DNA of 64,000 bases from Sporomusa sphaeroides DSM 2875 (GTDB lineage: Bacteria > Bacillota > Negativicutes > Sporomusales > Sporomusaceae): assembly GCF_001941975.2 (NCBI RefSeq), contig NZ_CP146991.1, positions 166,501 through 230,500 of the forward strand, written 5' to 3'. Positions within the stretch are counted from its first letter, which is position 1. Every line of letters begins with the position of its first letter. Below, piece by piece: positions 53,063-61,060 of this stretch. The position numbers and the translations under genes are program-made. The notes under the pieces were generated by a model that saw only the letters and a list, made by a program, of their open reading frames with translations, searched no databases and was not told the origin of the DNA.

Positions 53063-53848
53063 GTTCAAAAACAGGTCCAGCAAATCAAAACGCCGGTCAA
53101 CATGATAACCCAAGTAGGTTTTGGTTTGCCATTGGCGGTTGCGGTTTTGGTCATGGAATGCAGCAATGGCTTCAAGGCAGTCGCCGACAATGGTATCAAT
53201 GATTTTGTTGGTATGAATTTGATTTTTCACCGATGAACCCAGACGGTAGTGGGGAATGGTGGTAGCCACATCTATTTTCAGTTTATGCGTGCGGGCAAGA
53301 GCCATAGTAACTGGAGGAATAGCCAGCTCGCGCAACGGAATGGTTTCCAGCAGGCGGCGGGATACCGCATGCGGACCATGGGCCGGGCTGGCCAGGTTGA
53401 TTTTTTTATCAAGCCCTAATTCTTTATTAAGATTAAGCCGCCACTGAAAAGTCGGGTTATGTCGCTCAATATGACGCGGCGGGGAAGGATAACAATTAGT
53501 GAGTGCCATGTCTAAGTGTTTAAGCAATACACCGTCGATCAGCTCCATCAAATTCTCGTTAAAAGTGCCTACCATGTCGCCGTCAACAAAAGCGACGACG
53601 TCGCTGCCCAGTGACAAAGCCACTTTAGCGCCAATGGCGCGGGGAGTGTCAATTCCCAGACATTCATGAAAATAGATAATTTGCAGTTTGGGGAGACGCA
53701 TGGCTAAGGCCTCGCGCATTGTGCTGTCCTTGGAACCGTTAGCCACTAGAATGATATGATCAATCGGCAATGTTCCCAAATTTTGCAATACAGTAGTGAT
53801 GCGCCCCCCCTCATTTTTGGCCGGAACGACCACGCAAATCACATCCAT
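53042..53848 (-). CDS. Family 2 glycosyltransferase
   Basis: The 268-residue enzyme has the GT-A nucleotide-binding start CVVVPAKNEGGRITTVLQNL and a DxD-like FVDGDMVGTFNENLM (about residue 90), with ALTNCYPSPPRHIERHNP further on. It probably transfers a sugar in the cytoplasm; the closest groups include glucosyl-3-phosphoglycerate synthase-like proteins, but the acceptor cannot be named. The ATG at 53848 sits in TGATG, overlapping the stop codon of a 101-codon frame upstream (53848-54153); a GTG at 53851 is also possible. It breaks the usual rsmA-yabG adjacency and is on the opposite strand to both neighbours. Confidence 0.83.
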   Translation of the reverse strand: MDVICVVVPAKNEGGRITTVLQNLGTLPIDHIILVANGSKDSTMREALAMRLPKLQIIYFHECLGIDTPRAIGAKVALSLGSDVVAFVDGDMVGTFNENLMELIDGVLLKHLDMALTNCYPSPPRHIERHNPTFQWRLNLNKELGLDKKINLASPAHGPHAVSRRLLETIPLRELAIPPVTMALARTHKLKIDVATTIPHYRLGSSVKNQIHTNKIIDTIVGDCLEAIAAFHDQNRNRQWQTKTYLGYHVDRRFDLLDLFLNEKPCSK

Positions 53849-53851
53849 CAC

Positions 53852-54321
53852 CTCGGAGTAAGAATGCGTGTAAGCTGGTATGAAGATAAAGAAAGATTTA
53901 GTCGTGCCAAAACTCCTGCGGAATTTGGAGTCTTAGTATGACTGGTCTGCAGAGAAAGCGGCCTCATGGGGCTCACTATAGTATATAGTGGGGATAAGGC
54001 GTTTGCCACCCGCCTCAGCCGGTATTTTTGTGGCACTTTAGCTAAGCCATACATAAGATGGAATAGGTAAGTAGCCCGCAAGTCTAAAGCCATAGGATGA
54101 ATTGCGCGAGATTTTTCGTCCAGCAAGGCGGAGGAGCCGCGCATATCGGACATATGTAAGGCGACGATAAAGTAAACACGGTTTGTGCCGAGCGATAGCG
54201 ACAGCAGAAACCGATGTTGCCCTTATGCCCGCGCGGGCCAACGAAGCTGGGCGGGAAATATCGCAGCAAGAACACTGTGGATTTGGGCTTGGCGGGCTAC
54301 CAGCTAAGGGAGGGAATGTGA
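53852..54321. other. Unexplained 470-bp region upstream of yabG
   Basis: This region is unusual for a gap. On the minus strand a 101-codon frame (53848-54153) stays open, ends in an overlap TGATG with the glycosyltransferase start, and encodes a basic peptide (for example RATYLFHLMYGLAKVPQKYR), but its ATG has no ribosome binding site. The region holds the palindrome CACTATA-GTA-TATAGTG (53972-53988), a TGCCAC/GTGGCA inverted repeat and a family B repeat. It may be a composite of dispersed repeats rather than a gene. No clear -35/-10 pair is seen for yabG. Confidence 0.4.
54165..54229 (-). repeat. Dispersed repeat family B, copy 4
   Basis: On the minus strand: ATAAGGGCAACATCGGTTTC, TGCTGTCGC, GCTCGGCACAAACCGTGTTT, and ACTTTATC. 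It matches the right half of copies 2 and 5 with few changes. Confidence 0.72.
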
Positions 54322-55197
54322 GTGGACATTCAAGTAGGCGACCTAGTTGTCAGGAAGTCTCATGGCGGCGACATTGTCTTCAAGGTCGCAGATATGTTTG
54401 TTGACGATGCTGCGCAAACTCACTGTGTTCTAAAAGGCCTGCACCTCAGGTTAATGGCTGACTCGCCGATAGATGACTTGCAGCGCATTGAAGCTGAGCA
54501 TTTGCGTAATGAAATTGTTCGTATGGAAAGTATGCATAATGATACATTGCGGCGGGTTATGGTACGCCGCAGCCGGGAACGGGAACAGGCTGATCTACGG
54601 CGTTCGGAGGCTACCAAAAAGTTCAGTTTTTTTGATTTACCCGGACGAGTTCTGCATCTTGACGGTGATGAAGAGTATCTCAAGATGTGTTTAAAAACAT
54701 ACAGCCAGCTTAACATCCAGGCTGTGGGACACTGGGTGGAGGAAACCAAACAGGCGGATACCGTCATTGATTTGTTAGCGGAAGTCCGGCCTGATATTCT
54801 TGTACTTACCGGACATGATGCCTTGGCCGGGAATGGTAAAAAAGATATAAACGATATTAATAATTACCGAAATTCCAAACATTTTGTCGCAGCAGTAAAA
54901 AAGGCCCGGATATTTGAACCCTCCCGCGATGATTTAGTGATATTTGCCGGGGCTTGCCAGTCGCATTTTGAGGCTATTTTATCCTCCGGCGCAAATTTTG
55001 CCAGCTCGCCTAATCGAATTTTCATTCATGCTTATGATCCGGTATTCATTGCCGAAAAGGTAGCCTTTACTCCGATTAATAAAACCGTTGACGTGAGTGA
55101 TGCCATTACGGCTTCGGTGACCGGCGTGGATGGCGTGGGCGGTCTTGAGACCAGAGGTAAATTCCGGCTGGGTATGCCTAAGACTCCCATAAAATAA
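54322..55197 (+). CDS. yabG: Sporulation protease YabG
   Basis: The 291-residue protein matches YabG over its length: DIQVGDLVVRKSHGGDIVFKV near the start, GRVLHLDGDEEYLKMCLKTY, the DILVLTGHDALAGNGKKDI block containing the catalytic-region histidine, and the AGACQSHFEAILSSGANFAS segment with a conserved cysteine and histidine. YabG cleaves coat proteins and pro-SleB-type substrates during spore coat maturation and is made in the mother cell. The GTG at 54322 follows AAGGGAGGGAATGTGA. The last 120 bases are repeated in degraded form at 57908. Confidence 0.93.
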   Translation: MDIQVGDLVVRKSHGGDIVFKVADMFVDDAAQTHCVLKGLHLRLMADSPIDDLQRIEAEHLRNEIVRMESMHNDTLRRVMVRRSREREQADLRRSEATKKFSFFDLPGRVLHLDGDEEYLKMCLKTYSQLNIQAVGHWVEETKQADTVIDLLAEVRPDILVLTGHDALAGNGKKDINDINNYRNSKHFVAAVKKARIFEPSRDDLVIFAGACQSHFEAILSSGANFASSPNRIFIHAYDPVFIAEKVAFTPINKTVDVSDAITASVTGVDGVGGLETRGKFRLGMPKTPIK

Positions 55198-55205
55198 AGA
55201 AAAAG

Positions 55206-55282
55206 GGGCTGGCTCAAAGTAGAGCCAGCCCTGAAATTTTGCCTAAAATACAAAAGCCAGATTCCGAAGAACCTGGCTTTTT
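55206..55282. terminator. Two tandem bidirectional terminators
   Basis: GGGCTGGCTC/GAGCCAGCCC (55206-55231) and AAAAGCCAG/CTGGCTTTTT (55252-55282). They separate yabG (plus) from the collagen-like gene (minus). Confidence 0.87.
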
Positions 55283-55389
55283 GATACAATCTCCACTTTG
55301 CCTGGCCATTATGCCAGGTCTTTTATTTATTCTAAGAGGGAAGCAATGTTGGATATTTTAAGACTTAACTTAAACCAGACCTGCTTTTT

Positions 55390-56802
55390 TTAAGGAACAG
55401 AGAAAAGTATGGTGGCGGCTACGCCACTGGCAAATGCACCACCACCAGTGGTAACTCTTACTGATATCAGATCGCATTGATCAACGGCAAGGCTGGCGGA
55501 TACTGATGAACAACAATTCGGTGGATTCGGGCCAGTTACACCAACTATTATACCTGTACCTGCAAAAGTATCGCCACAATCTACGCTGCGGAATATTTCT
55601 GCCAAAGCAACAACTCCTGTGCCGAGAGCGTTATCACGGATACTGAAAGTTAAGCCAGTGATGGTTGTGTCCTGCGGTATTACTAACGTGTTGCGGATAA
55701 ACGACGCAGATGAAGTTCCCAGGCCTAAAAAATCCAAATCACCAACTGACTGGTCTGTGCCTAAATAAATTGTACTTCCTCCCGGGCCAGTCGTGCCGGT
55801 AGCGCCGGTAGCACCAGTAGCGCCAGTAGCGCCAGTAGCGCCAGTAGCACCAGTCGTGCCAGTCGCACCAGTCGCGCCAGTCGCGCCAGTAGCACCAGTA
55901 GCACCAGTAGCACCAGTAGCGCCGGTAGCGCCAGTCGCGCCAGTCGCGCCGGTCGCGCCAGTTGCGCCAGTCGCACCAGTAGCACCAGTAGCGCCAGTCG
56001 CGCCAGTAGCGCCAGTAGCACCAGTAGCACCAGTAGCACCAGTAGCACCGGTAGCACCGGTAGCACCGGTAGCGCCGGTAGCACCGGTAGCGCCGGTAGC
56101 ACCGGTAGCACCAGTAGCACCGGTAGCGCCAGTAGCGCCAGTCGCACCGGTAGCGCCAGTAGCGCCAGTAGCACCAGTAGCACCAGTAGCGCCAGTAGCG
56201 CCAGTAGCACCAGTAGCACCAGTAGCGCCAGTAGCACCAGTAGCACCAGTAGCACCAGTAGCACCGGTAGCGCCAGTAGCACCAGTAGCACCAGTAGCAC
56301 CAGTAGCGCCAGTAGCACCAGTAGCGCCAGTAGCACCAGTAGCGCCAGTAGCACCGGTAGCGCCAGTAGCACCAGTAGCACCGGTAGCACCAGTAGCACC
56401 AGTAGCACCAGTAGCACCAGTAGCACCAGTAGCGCCAGTAGCACCAGTAGCACCGGTAGCACCGGTAGCACCAGTAGCGCCAGTAGCGCCAGTAGCGCCA
56501 GTAGCACCAGTAGCACCAGTAGCACCAGTAGCGCCAGTAGCGCCAGTAGCGCCAGTAGCACCAGTAGCACCAGTAGCACCAGTAGCGCCAGTAGCGCCAG
56601 TAGCGCCAGTAGCGCCAGTAGCACCAGTCGCACCAGTCGCGCCGGTAGCACCGGTAGGACATGGGCATGGACATACCTTGCTTGGGCAATGTTTGTTGCA
56701 TGGATCACAGGAATTACAGGAATCGCACGGATTACTAATATGCCAATGACTATGGCGTGAGCTTTCGTCTAATTTAGATTCAGTAGTACCATCATTTTTC
56801 AT
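55390..56802 (-). CDS. Collagen-like exosporium protein (BclA type)
   Basis: A 470-residue protein with three parts. The N-terminus (1-50) is Cys/Pro-rich ([16 protein letters not shown]). Residues 51-338 are about 96 Gly-X-Thr triplets, all Gly-Ala-Thr except two Gly-Val-Thr-like positions written GTT near the end; this forms a collagen-type triple helix with many threonines for O-glycosylation. Residues 339-470 form a beta-rich globular head, starting [19 protein letters not shown], with CGDTFAG and NPPNCCSS. The layout is that of Bacillus anthracis BclA, which makes the hair-like nap of the exosporium, and of C. difficile BclA proteins. The GC-rich 9-bp unit can change number without shifting frame. 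The ATG follows AGGAGATGATTACTTGAA. Confidence 0.9.
   Translation of the reverse strand: MKNDGTTESKLDESSRHSHWHISNPCDSCNSCDPCNKHCPSKVCPCPCPTGATGATGATGATGATGATGATGATGATGATGATGATGATGATGATGATGATGATGATGATGATGATGATGATGATGATGATGATGATGATGATGATGATGATGATGATGATGATGATGATGATGATGATGATGATGATGATGATGATGATGATGATGATGATGATGATGATGATGATGATGATGATGATGATGATGATGATGATGATGATGATGATGATGATGATGATGATGATGATGATGATGATGATGATGATGATGATGATGTTGATGATGATGATGATGATGTTGPGGSTIYLGTDQSVGDLDFLGLGTSSASFIRNTLVIPQDTTITGLTFSIRDNALGTGVVALAEIFRSVDCGDTFAGTGIIVGVTGPNPPNCCSSVSASLAVDQCDLISVRVTTGGGAFASGVAATILFSVP
55789..56652 (-). repeat. 9-bp tandem repeat tract coding (Gly-Ala-Thr)n
   Basis: About 96 tandem copies of a 9-bp unit (Gly-Ala-Thr codons, variable in the third positions). 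Because each unit is nine bases, no stop codon appears in any of several frames, so long artefactual frames overlap it on both strands. Third-position variants (GCA, GCG, GCC and ACT, ACC) occur in blocks, such as runs of identical units around 56040-56110, a pattern expected from recent expansions. Confidence 0.95.
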
Positions 56803-57179
56803 TTCAAGTAATCATCTCCTTGGTTTTTTTGGATGCTACATAATATCTTATGACTTACGACATAAAAAAGGAACTGCTCAAATAGTAATCTTTATATTAA
56901 CGTCAAAATTCTAGATCCTACAATTATGCAAAAAAATACTCTTGTTGTGTACAATACGGAAAATGCTAAATGAAGAGGAATTTTTAAATACATCCTGCAT
57001 ATATTTGGCATAGTGAGTTGATTACAATAAAGGCGTTTTACATCGCTAAATTTCATATCTTACTGATTGTGCTGCTTTTATATTAATGGTAGTGTCATGT
57101 CTGTATTCGGTTATGGTGAGGCAATTACGAAACGCGTTCATACCTATTCTGATAAATGTATTCTGGAAGGGGGATGCCT
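56803..57179. other. Intergenic region between collagen-like gene and deacetylase
   Basis: This 377-bp AT-rich region separates divergent genes. It must hold the promoters of both; sporulation-type CATA-containing -10 candidates are present but too degenerate to assign to sigma-E or sigma-K. No repeat, RNA or ORF of note was seen. Confidence 0.5.
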
Positions 57180-57890
57180 GTGAGAAAATTCCACTCAATG
57201 CTATGCACGGTGGTAATAATGGCTGCAATGTTTGTGGTAATAGATAAAGAGTTGGCAAACGATAGCAAAACAATTTCTAAAGTGCCTACTAATCAGAAAG
57301 TAGTTGCATTGACAATAGATGATGGACCACATAAAAGGGTGACTCCGGAAATTCTTGCAATATTAAAAGACAAAAAAGTAAAGGCTACCTTCTTCGTTTT
57401 AGGAACAAACGTTGAGAATAGTCCGACAATTCTTGCTCAAGAGGTGGCTGACGGTCATGAAATTGGAGTTCATGCTTATAACCATCCGTCGTTACCAAAG
57501 TTAAGCGATAAAAAAATTGAAGAAGAATTTGAAAAAGCAGAAGCAGTGATTCTTCCAATCACTGAGAAGCCGACTTTATTCAGACCTCCCGGAGGCGCTT
57601 TCAATGAACGGGTGCTTAGGATAGCCAAGCAACGGGGGTATCAGGTGATACTATGGTCAATAGATACAAGAGACTGGGCATGCCCGCCTGAAAAGAAAAT
57701 CATAGATGCAGTTTTCAATGAAGTAAAACCTGGAAGTATTATTTTAATGCATGATGGACAGTATCCAATCCCAACGCCACATGCACTTGGCACTATAATA
57801 GATGGTCTTCATGAGCGTGGTTATACATTTGTTACCGTAAGTGAATTACTACATTACAATGAAGTTGGGCATACCTTTCCCCGTCTTTAA
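57180..57890 (+). CDS. Polysaccharide deacetylase (PdaB-like)
   Basis: This 236-residue protein has an N-terminal hydrophobic segment (MLCTVVIMAAMFVVI) for membrane insertion or export, then a NodB domain with VVALTIDDGPHKRVTPEILA (Asp-Asp ligands), HEIGVHAYNHPSLP (His-x3-His), FRPPGGAFNERVL, and VILWSIDTRDW. The conserved C-terminal LMHDGQYP is present. It deacetylates N-acetylglucosamine in peptidoglycan or another polymer; in Bacillus PdaB affects spore cortex. I use the GTG at 57180 because GGAAGGGGGATGCCT lies just upstream, although an ATG eight codons earlier is possible. Its base composition is lower in GC than the core genes. Confidence 0.87.
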   Translation: MRKFHSMLCTVVIMAAMFVVIDKELANDSKTISKVPTNQKVVALTIDDGPHKRVTPEILAILKDKKVKATFFVLGTNVENSPTILAQEVADGHEIGVHAYNHPSLPKLSDKKIEEEFEKAEAVILPITEKPTLFRPPGGAFNERVLRIAKQRGYQVILWSIDTRDWACPPEKKIIDAVFNEVKPGSIILMHDGQYPIPTPHALGTIIDGLHERGYTFVTVSELLHYNEVGHTFPRL

Positions 57891-57907
57891 GTCTATTTTG
57901 AGGGTAC

Positions 57908-58026
57908 AAGGCTGTCGATGTATGTGCTGCCATTACGGCTTCGATAACCGGTGTGGATGGTGGGGGGCTTGAGACCAGAGGCAATTCCGGGTGGGTATGC
58001 CTAAGCTTCCTATATAACAAGGAAAA
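57908..58026 (+). pseudogene. Degraded duplicate of the yabG 3' end
   Basis: This stretch repeats the last 120 bases of yabG (55081-55203). Shared blocks include GCCATTACGGCTTCG, the GTGGATGG region, CTTGAGACCAGAGG and GGGTATGCCTAAG, but a deletion and several changes break the frame, so it is not translated. It lies downstream of the deacetylase and upstream of the methyltransferase. It implies that the segment from yabG to here once existed in duplicate, or that yabG was copied during insertion of the collagen-deacetylase genes. Confidence 0.85.
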
Positions 58027-58172
58027 CGTTCTATTTCATAGGGAATTTTGGATGTGGGGGAGGCTTTAGCGGTTTTTCTTATATAAAAGAAGAATTTTGG
58101 TAGGAAATAATTACTATTTGGCGAAATACACAGTAGAGGGATTTTTATACTTCATACTCGGAGGTAACTGAG

Positions 58173-59969
58173 GTGTCAACGCAAGCTGAACGTCGCGCCC
58201 GCCGGGCGGCCCGCAAGGCTGCCGGAGTATTTTATACACCTGAGTATATTGTAGATTATATTTTGCAGCAGACGCTGGCAAACCATGATGTTGTAACCAA
58301 TCCGGTGCCTAAGGTGCTTGATCCGGCTTGCGGCACAGGCAATTTTTTGATTGCTGCCTATGATTTGCTGCTGCATAAATTTGGCGAAATGCTGCCGCTG
58401 CTGCGGCAATATTATGCTGACCGGAAGTATATGGTCCATGACGGTCAGACCGAGGTCGCTATTGACGGGGCAGCCTACTGGTGCCGGGAAAACCTGCATT
58501 ACCACCTTGTCAGGCATTGCTTATACGGGGCCGATATTGACGCGCAGGCCATAGCTATTGCGCACGGCCGGTTGTTGGACAAGTGCCGGGAGCGGCCTTT
58601 ATATCAGCCAGTACCCAATCTGCTGCTAGGAGACAGCCTGATTAAATGGGAAGACAGCAATAAGATTCCGACAGATATTCCTATGGATGCCGGGCAGCAG
58701 CGCCGGTTGGCTGATTTTTGGTCTTGTGGCTATGATTTCATTGTTGGCAATCCTCCATATGTAAGTTTCGGGTTAAACCGGGTAGGTAAAATGACGGTTG
58801 TTCAGTCCGATTACCTGCGGGCTAATTATCCCCGTTCGGCCCAGTACAAATTAAGCTATTACGCGTTGTTTCTGGAGCGAAGCATCTTAGCGTTAAACCC
58901 TGGAGGGTATCTGGGGTTTATTACCCCGGACAGTTATCTTTTGGGCCGCTATTATTCAAAAATACGGCAATATATACTGGATACTTGCAGAATACATGAA
59001 TTGACACTGGCCGGCAGCAAGGTGTTCAGCGGTGTTCAGGTGGGTATTCCGGTTATTACTGTCTTGTCTAAGGGGCCCAGGCGGCAGCAGGCACATTCTG
59101 ATGTGCTTGCGGTTAACAAGTTAAACGATTCAGGCAAGGTAACCGTGACACATCAATATCCCCAGAATTATTTTGACCATCAGGCGTACAATCGGTTCCG
59201 GCTGTTTTTTAACGCAAAAGATAAAGGCATTATTGATACCATTGAGCAAGCGCCAAACCGCTTCGGTGATTTGACCAAAATCAGGACAGGTATGCGCTCC
59301 TTGACGGTTCAGGCGGCAATTAAGAGTAAAAACAGGCAGGGTGACTCCTGGAAGCAGGGGGTAATATCCTCTTCACAGGTATTGCCGTTTGGCATTGTTT
59401 ATCAGGGGGACTGGCTTGATGTTACTCCCGCCAAGCTTAATAAAGGCGGTTGGGATGCCGCGGTGATAGCCGGACCGAAGATTTTCCTCCGGCAGACCGG
59501 CGACAGCCTGATTGCTGCTGTGGATAACTCGGGTTTATACCATTTGAACAATATTCATTCACTGACAGTGCTGGACCCGGGCATCTGTTTAGACTACTTG
59601 TCATGTATTCTCAATTCCAGGTTAATGAATTTTTATTATCATATTGTGACTTTAGAAAAAGGGCGGTCTATGGCCCAGGTCGATATTGAGACAGTAGAAA
59701 AACTGCCACTCTGCATTGACCGGGAGCGTGCCGGTCTGCTGGCCGGGCTGGGGAGAACGCTGGCACAGCTGGTTAGCCGGCTGTGTTCGCTGCAGGAACA
59801 GGATAACCCCACCTGGTTGTCTGATTTTACTGCCGCTTATCATGAGATGAATCAGGTTGTATACCACATATACGGGTTATCGGCTGATGATGTTTTATAT
59901 ATTGAACAACATACCGATTCTTATTGGGAAAGGTATAAAGAATTGAAAAAACCAAGAGGCCGTCAGTAG
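58173..59969 (+). CDS. Orphan adenine-N6 DNA methyltransferase, CamA-like
   Basis: The 598-residue enzyme has an N-terminal ARKAAGVFYTPEYIVDYILQ, the SAM motif LDPACGTGNF (residues 49-58), the linker CLYGADIDAQAIAIA, and the catalytic NPPY at 193-196 in FIVGNPPYVSFG, typical of gamma-class N6-adenine methyltransferases. A C-terminal half of about 300 residues, with a repeated LNNIHSLTVLDPG-type strand, is the target-recognition part of the Eco57I/TaqI group. The N-terminal half resembles the C. difficile orphan methyltransferase CamA, which methylates the last A of CAAAAA and supports sporulation. No restriction gene is adjacent. The GTG start follows GGAGGTAACTGAG. Recognition sequence unknown. 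Confidence 0.85.
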   Translation: MSTQAERRARRAARKAAGVFYTPEYIVDYILQQTLANHDVVTNPVPKVLDPACGTGNFLIAAYDLLLHKFGEMLPLLRQYYADRKYMVHDGQTEVAIDGAAYWCRENLHYHLVRHCLYGADIDAQAIAIAHGRLLDKCRERPLYQPVPNLLLGDSLIKWEDSNKIPTDIPMDAGQQRRLADFWSCGYDFIVGNPPYVSFGLNRVGKMTVVQSDYLRANYPRSAQYKLSYYALFLERSILALNPGGYLGFITPDSYLLGRYYSKIRQYILDTCRIHELTLAGSKVFSGVQVGIPVITVLSKGPRRQQAHSDVLAVNKLNDSGKVTVTHQYPQNYFDHQAYNRFRLFFNAKDKGIIDTIEQAPNRFGDLTKIRTGMRSLTVQAAIKSKNRQGDSWKQGVISSSQVLPFGIVYQGDWLDVTPAKLNKGGWDAAVIAGPKIFLRQTGDSLIAAVDNSGLYHLNNIHSLTVLDPGICLDYLSCILNSRLMNFYYHIVTLEKGRSMAQVDIETVEKLPLCIDRERAGLLAGLGRTLAQLVSRLCSLQEQDNPTWLSDFTAAYHEMNQVVYHIYGLSADDVLYIEQHTDSYWERYKELKKPRGRQ

Positions 59970-59988
59970 TAGACGGCCTCTTTGGTTT
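59951..59988 (+). terminator. Long terminator overlapping the methyltransferase stop
   Basis: AACCAAGAGGCCGTC pairs with GACGGCCTCTTTGGTT across a seven-base loop. The stop codon TAG is in the loop and stem. Confidence 0.88.
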
Positions 59989-60001
59989 ACGGTAACTATC
60001 G

Positions 60002-60169
60002 CTATTGTTTGGGTCGCGCTTTACTCTCGTTGGTGGGAGGTAGAACTTTAGCCGCGTTTGCGTTGGATAAGCTGTCGGTTTCTTTGCCGCCGTACGGACC
60101 CTGATGGCTTTGCATTTGACCATGGGGGCCATGTTTTGATTTAAGGTTATTGTCATAAATATTGCTCAT
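60002..60169 (-). CDS. Small hydrophilic protein, 55 residues
   Basis: A short frame with a strong ribosome binding site (AGGAGGTGATTTAT before ATG 60169). The product has no hydrophobic segment and is rich in Asn, Gln, His, Lys and Ser, with repeated SHQGPYGG-like and HGPHGQMQ segments near residues 13-28 and a Lys/Arg-rich tail (NESKARPKQ). It resembles in composition the small coat- or SASP-like peptides of spore formers, but I cannot name a family. It lies on the minus strand between the methyltransferase terminator and the Cys-rich gene, and its position supports a spore-related role. Confidence 0.62.
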   Translation of the reverse strand: MSNIYDNNLKSKHGPHGQMQSHQGPYGGKETDSLSNANAAKVLPPTNESKARPKQ

Positions 60170-60306
60170 ATAAATCACCTCCTAACAATAGTGTTCCCTA
60201 AATTATAGTTTTAGCGCGCGGCAAATTTCTAAACATGTTGTTTTTTCATTGACCCGGTGATTATAAACAGCTCTGGTTACCGTGAAGCCGGTCTTTTATA
60301 TTGAGT

Positions 60307-60350
60307 AAAAAGCAAAAACCCGCACTATATTGCGCGGGTTTTTGCTTTTT
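60307..60350. terminator. Bidirectional terminator
   Basis: AAAAAGCAAAAACCCGC pairs with GCGGGTTTTTGCTTTTT in a long stem around ACTATATTGC. It follows the Cys-rich gene on the minus strand. Confidence 0.88.
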
Positions 60351-60351
60351 A

Positions 60352-60630
60352 CTACATGCATTTAGGGCAGGCACCGCGGTGTTGGTGATAGTCGAACTCG
60401 TGGCCGCAGGAAGGGCAGATTTTGCATAACCGGTAGGTACAGATTCTGTATAGTTTATAGTAGCATTTAAAAGTTTTTACACACTCTTTTACTGGCTGGC
60501 ATTTCATTTTCGGTGGAACACAACAGGACATATCCATGTCTGCGCAGTCGTCCATGTCTGGTTTATCACAGCCGTATTTAGGATAATCGTCATCGCACTT
60601 CCAATAAGGATTTTTCTTATAAGACTTCAT
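60352..60630 (-). CDS. Cys-rich 92-residue protein with zinc-ribbon tail
   Basis: From the ATG at 60630 (AAGGAGGTAATTCTTTTA upstream) the product is MKSYKKNPYWKCDDDYPKYG..., with acidic DDDY and DMDD patches, then CADMDMSCCVPPKMKCQP, and a C-terminal CPSCGHEFDYHQHRGACPKCM, which is two CxxC pairs of a zinc ribbon. At least 13 cysteines. No hydrophobic segment. The family is not recognised; a spore-coat or metal-binding role fits the location among spore genes but is not shown. A 20-codon extension upstream has no support. Confidence 0.68.
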   Translation of the reverse strand: MKSYKKNPYWKCDDDYPKYGCDKPDMDDCADMDMSCCVPPKMKCQPVKECVKTFKCYYKLYRICTYRLCKICPSCGHEFDYHQHRGACPKCM

Positions 60631-60786
60631 TAAAAGAATTACCTCCTTAATTTTAGATGATTGATGTCCGCCCGCAAAGGGAAAGCGCATCTGCTATATA
60701 CTATGAAGAATACCCGAAAAATGTTATGTTGTTTTTTAAATCCTATTTTGCGGTGCTGTTTTGCCGCGGTCCATCCTGGCTGCAGC

Positions 60787-60936
60787 TTTATCCGATGACT
60801 AACTCCGCTCTAAGACTCCCGCCTCTCCAGGTGGGAGTCTACCCCTACGGGCACAGGCGAGCGACTAAGTCCCTGGATAAGGGCGACTCAGCTTCAGATG
60901 GGGTTAAAACCCTACCTGAAGCTAAGTCTGCTTTAT
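60787..60936 (+). repeat. Dispersed repeat family A, copy 3
   Basis: Starts TTTATCCGATGACTAACT and ends GAAGCTAAGTCTGCTTTAT, almost identical to copy 1 at both ends; the ACTCCCGCCT/AGGTGGGAGT hairpin and the CTTCAGATGGGG/CCCTACCTGAAG hairpin are present, with a CTACGGGCACAGGCGAGCG insertion shared with copy 2. It fills much of the 430-bp gap between the Cys-rich gene and the first SPOCS gene; the rest of that gap shows nothing else. Confidence 0.78.
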
Positions 60937-61060
60937 GGTTTGCCTGTGCCGGGAAAAGTTTGGGGGAGGGTTGTTGTCATCTGCCATTTTTTGATTTTTT
61001 GTCACATAAAAATTAGAGCAGGCATATATATAACTAGAATATACAAAGGGGGGAATCTGC

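Noticed and set aside
55789-56652. Possible CRISPR array
   Set aside because: The units are 9 bp without spacers and encode collagen-like triplets; no cas genes are present.
55793-56749. Long open frames on both strands across the collagen tract (for example repeated Pro-Val-Ala)
   Set aside because: They are artefacts of the 9-bp array, which lacks stop codons in several frames. Only the minus-strand frame with the Cys-rich N-terminus and globular C-terminus makes a known architecture.
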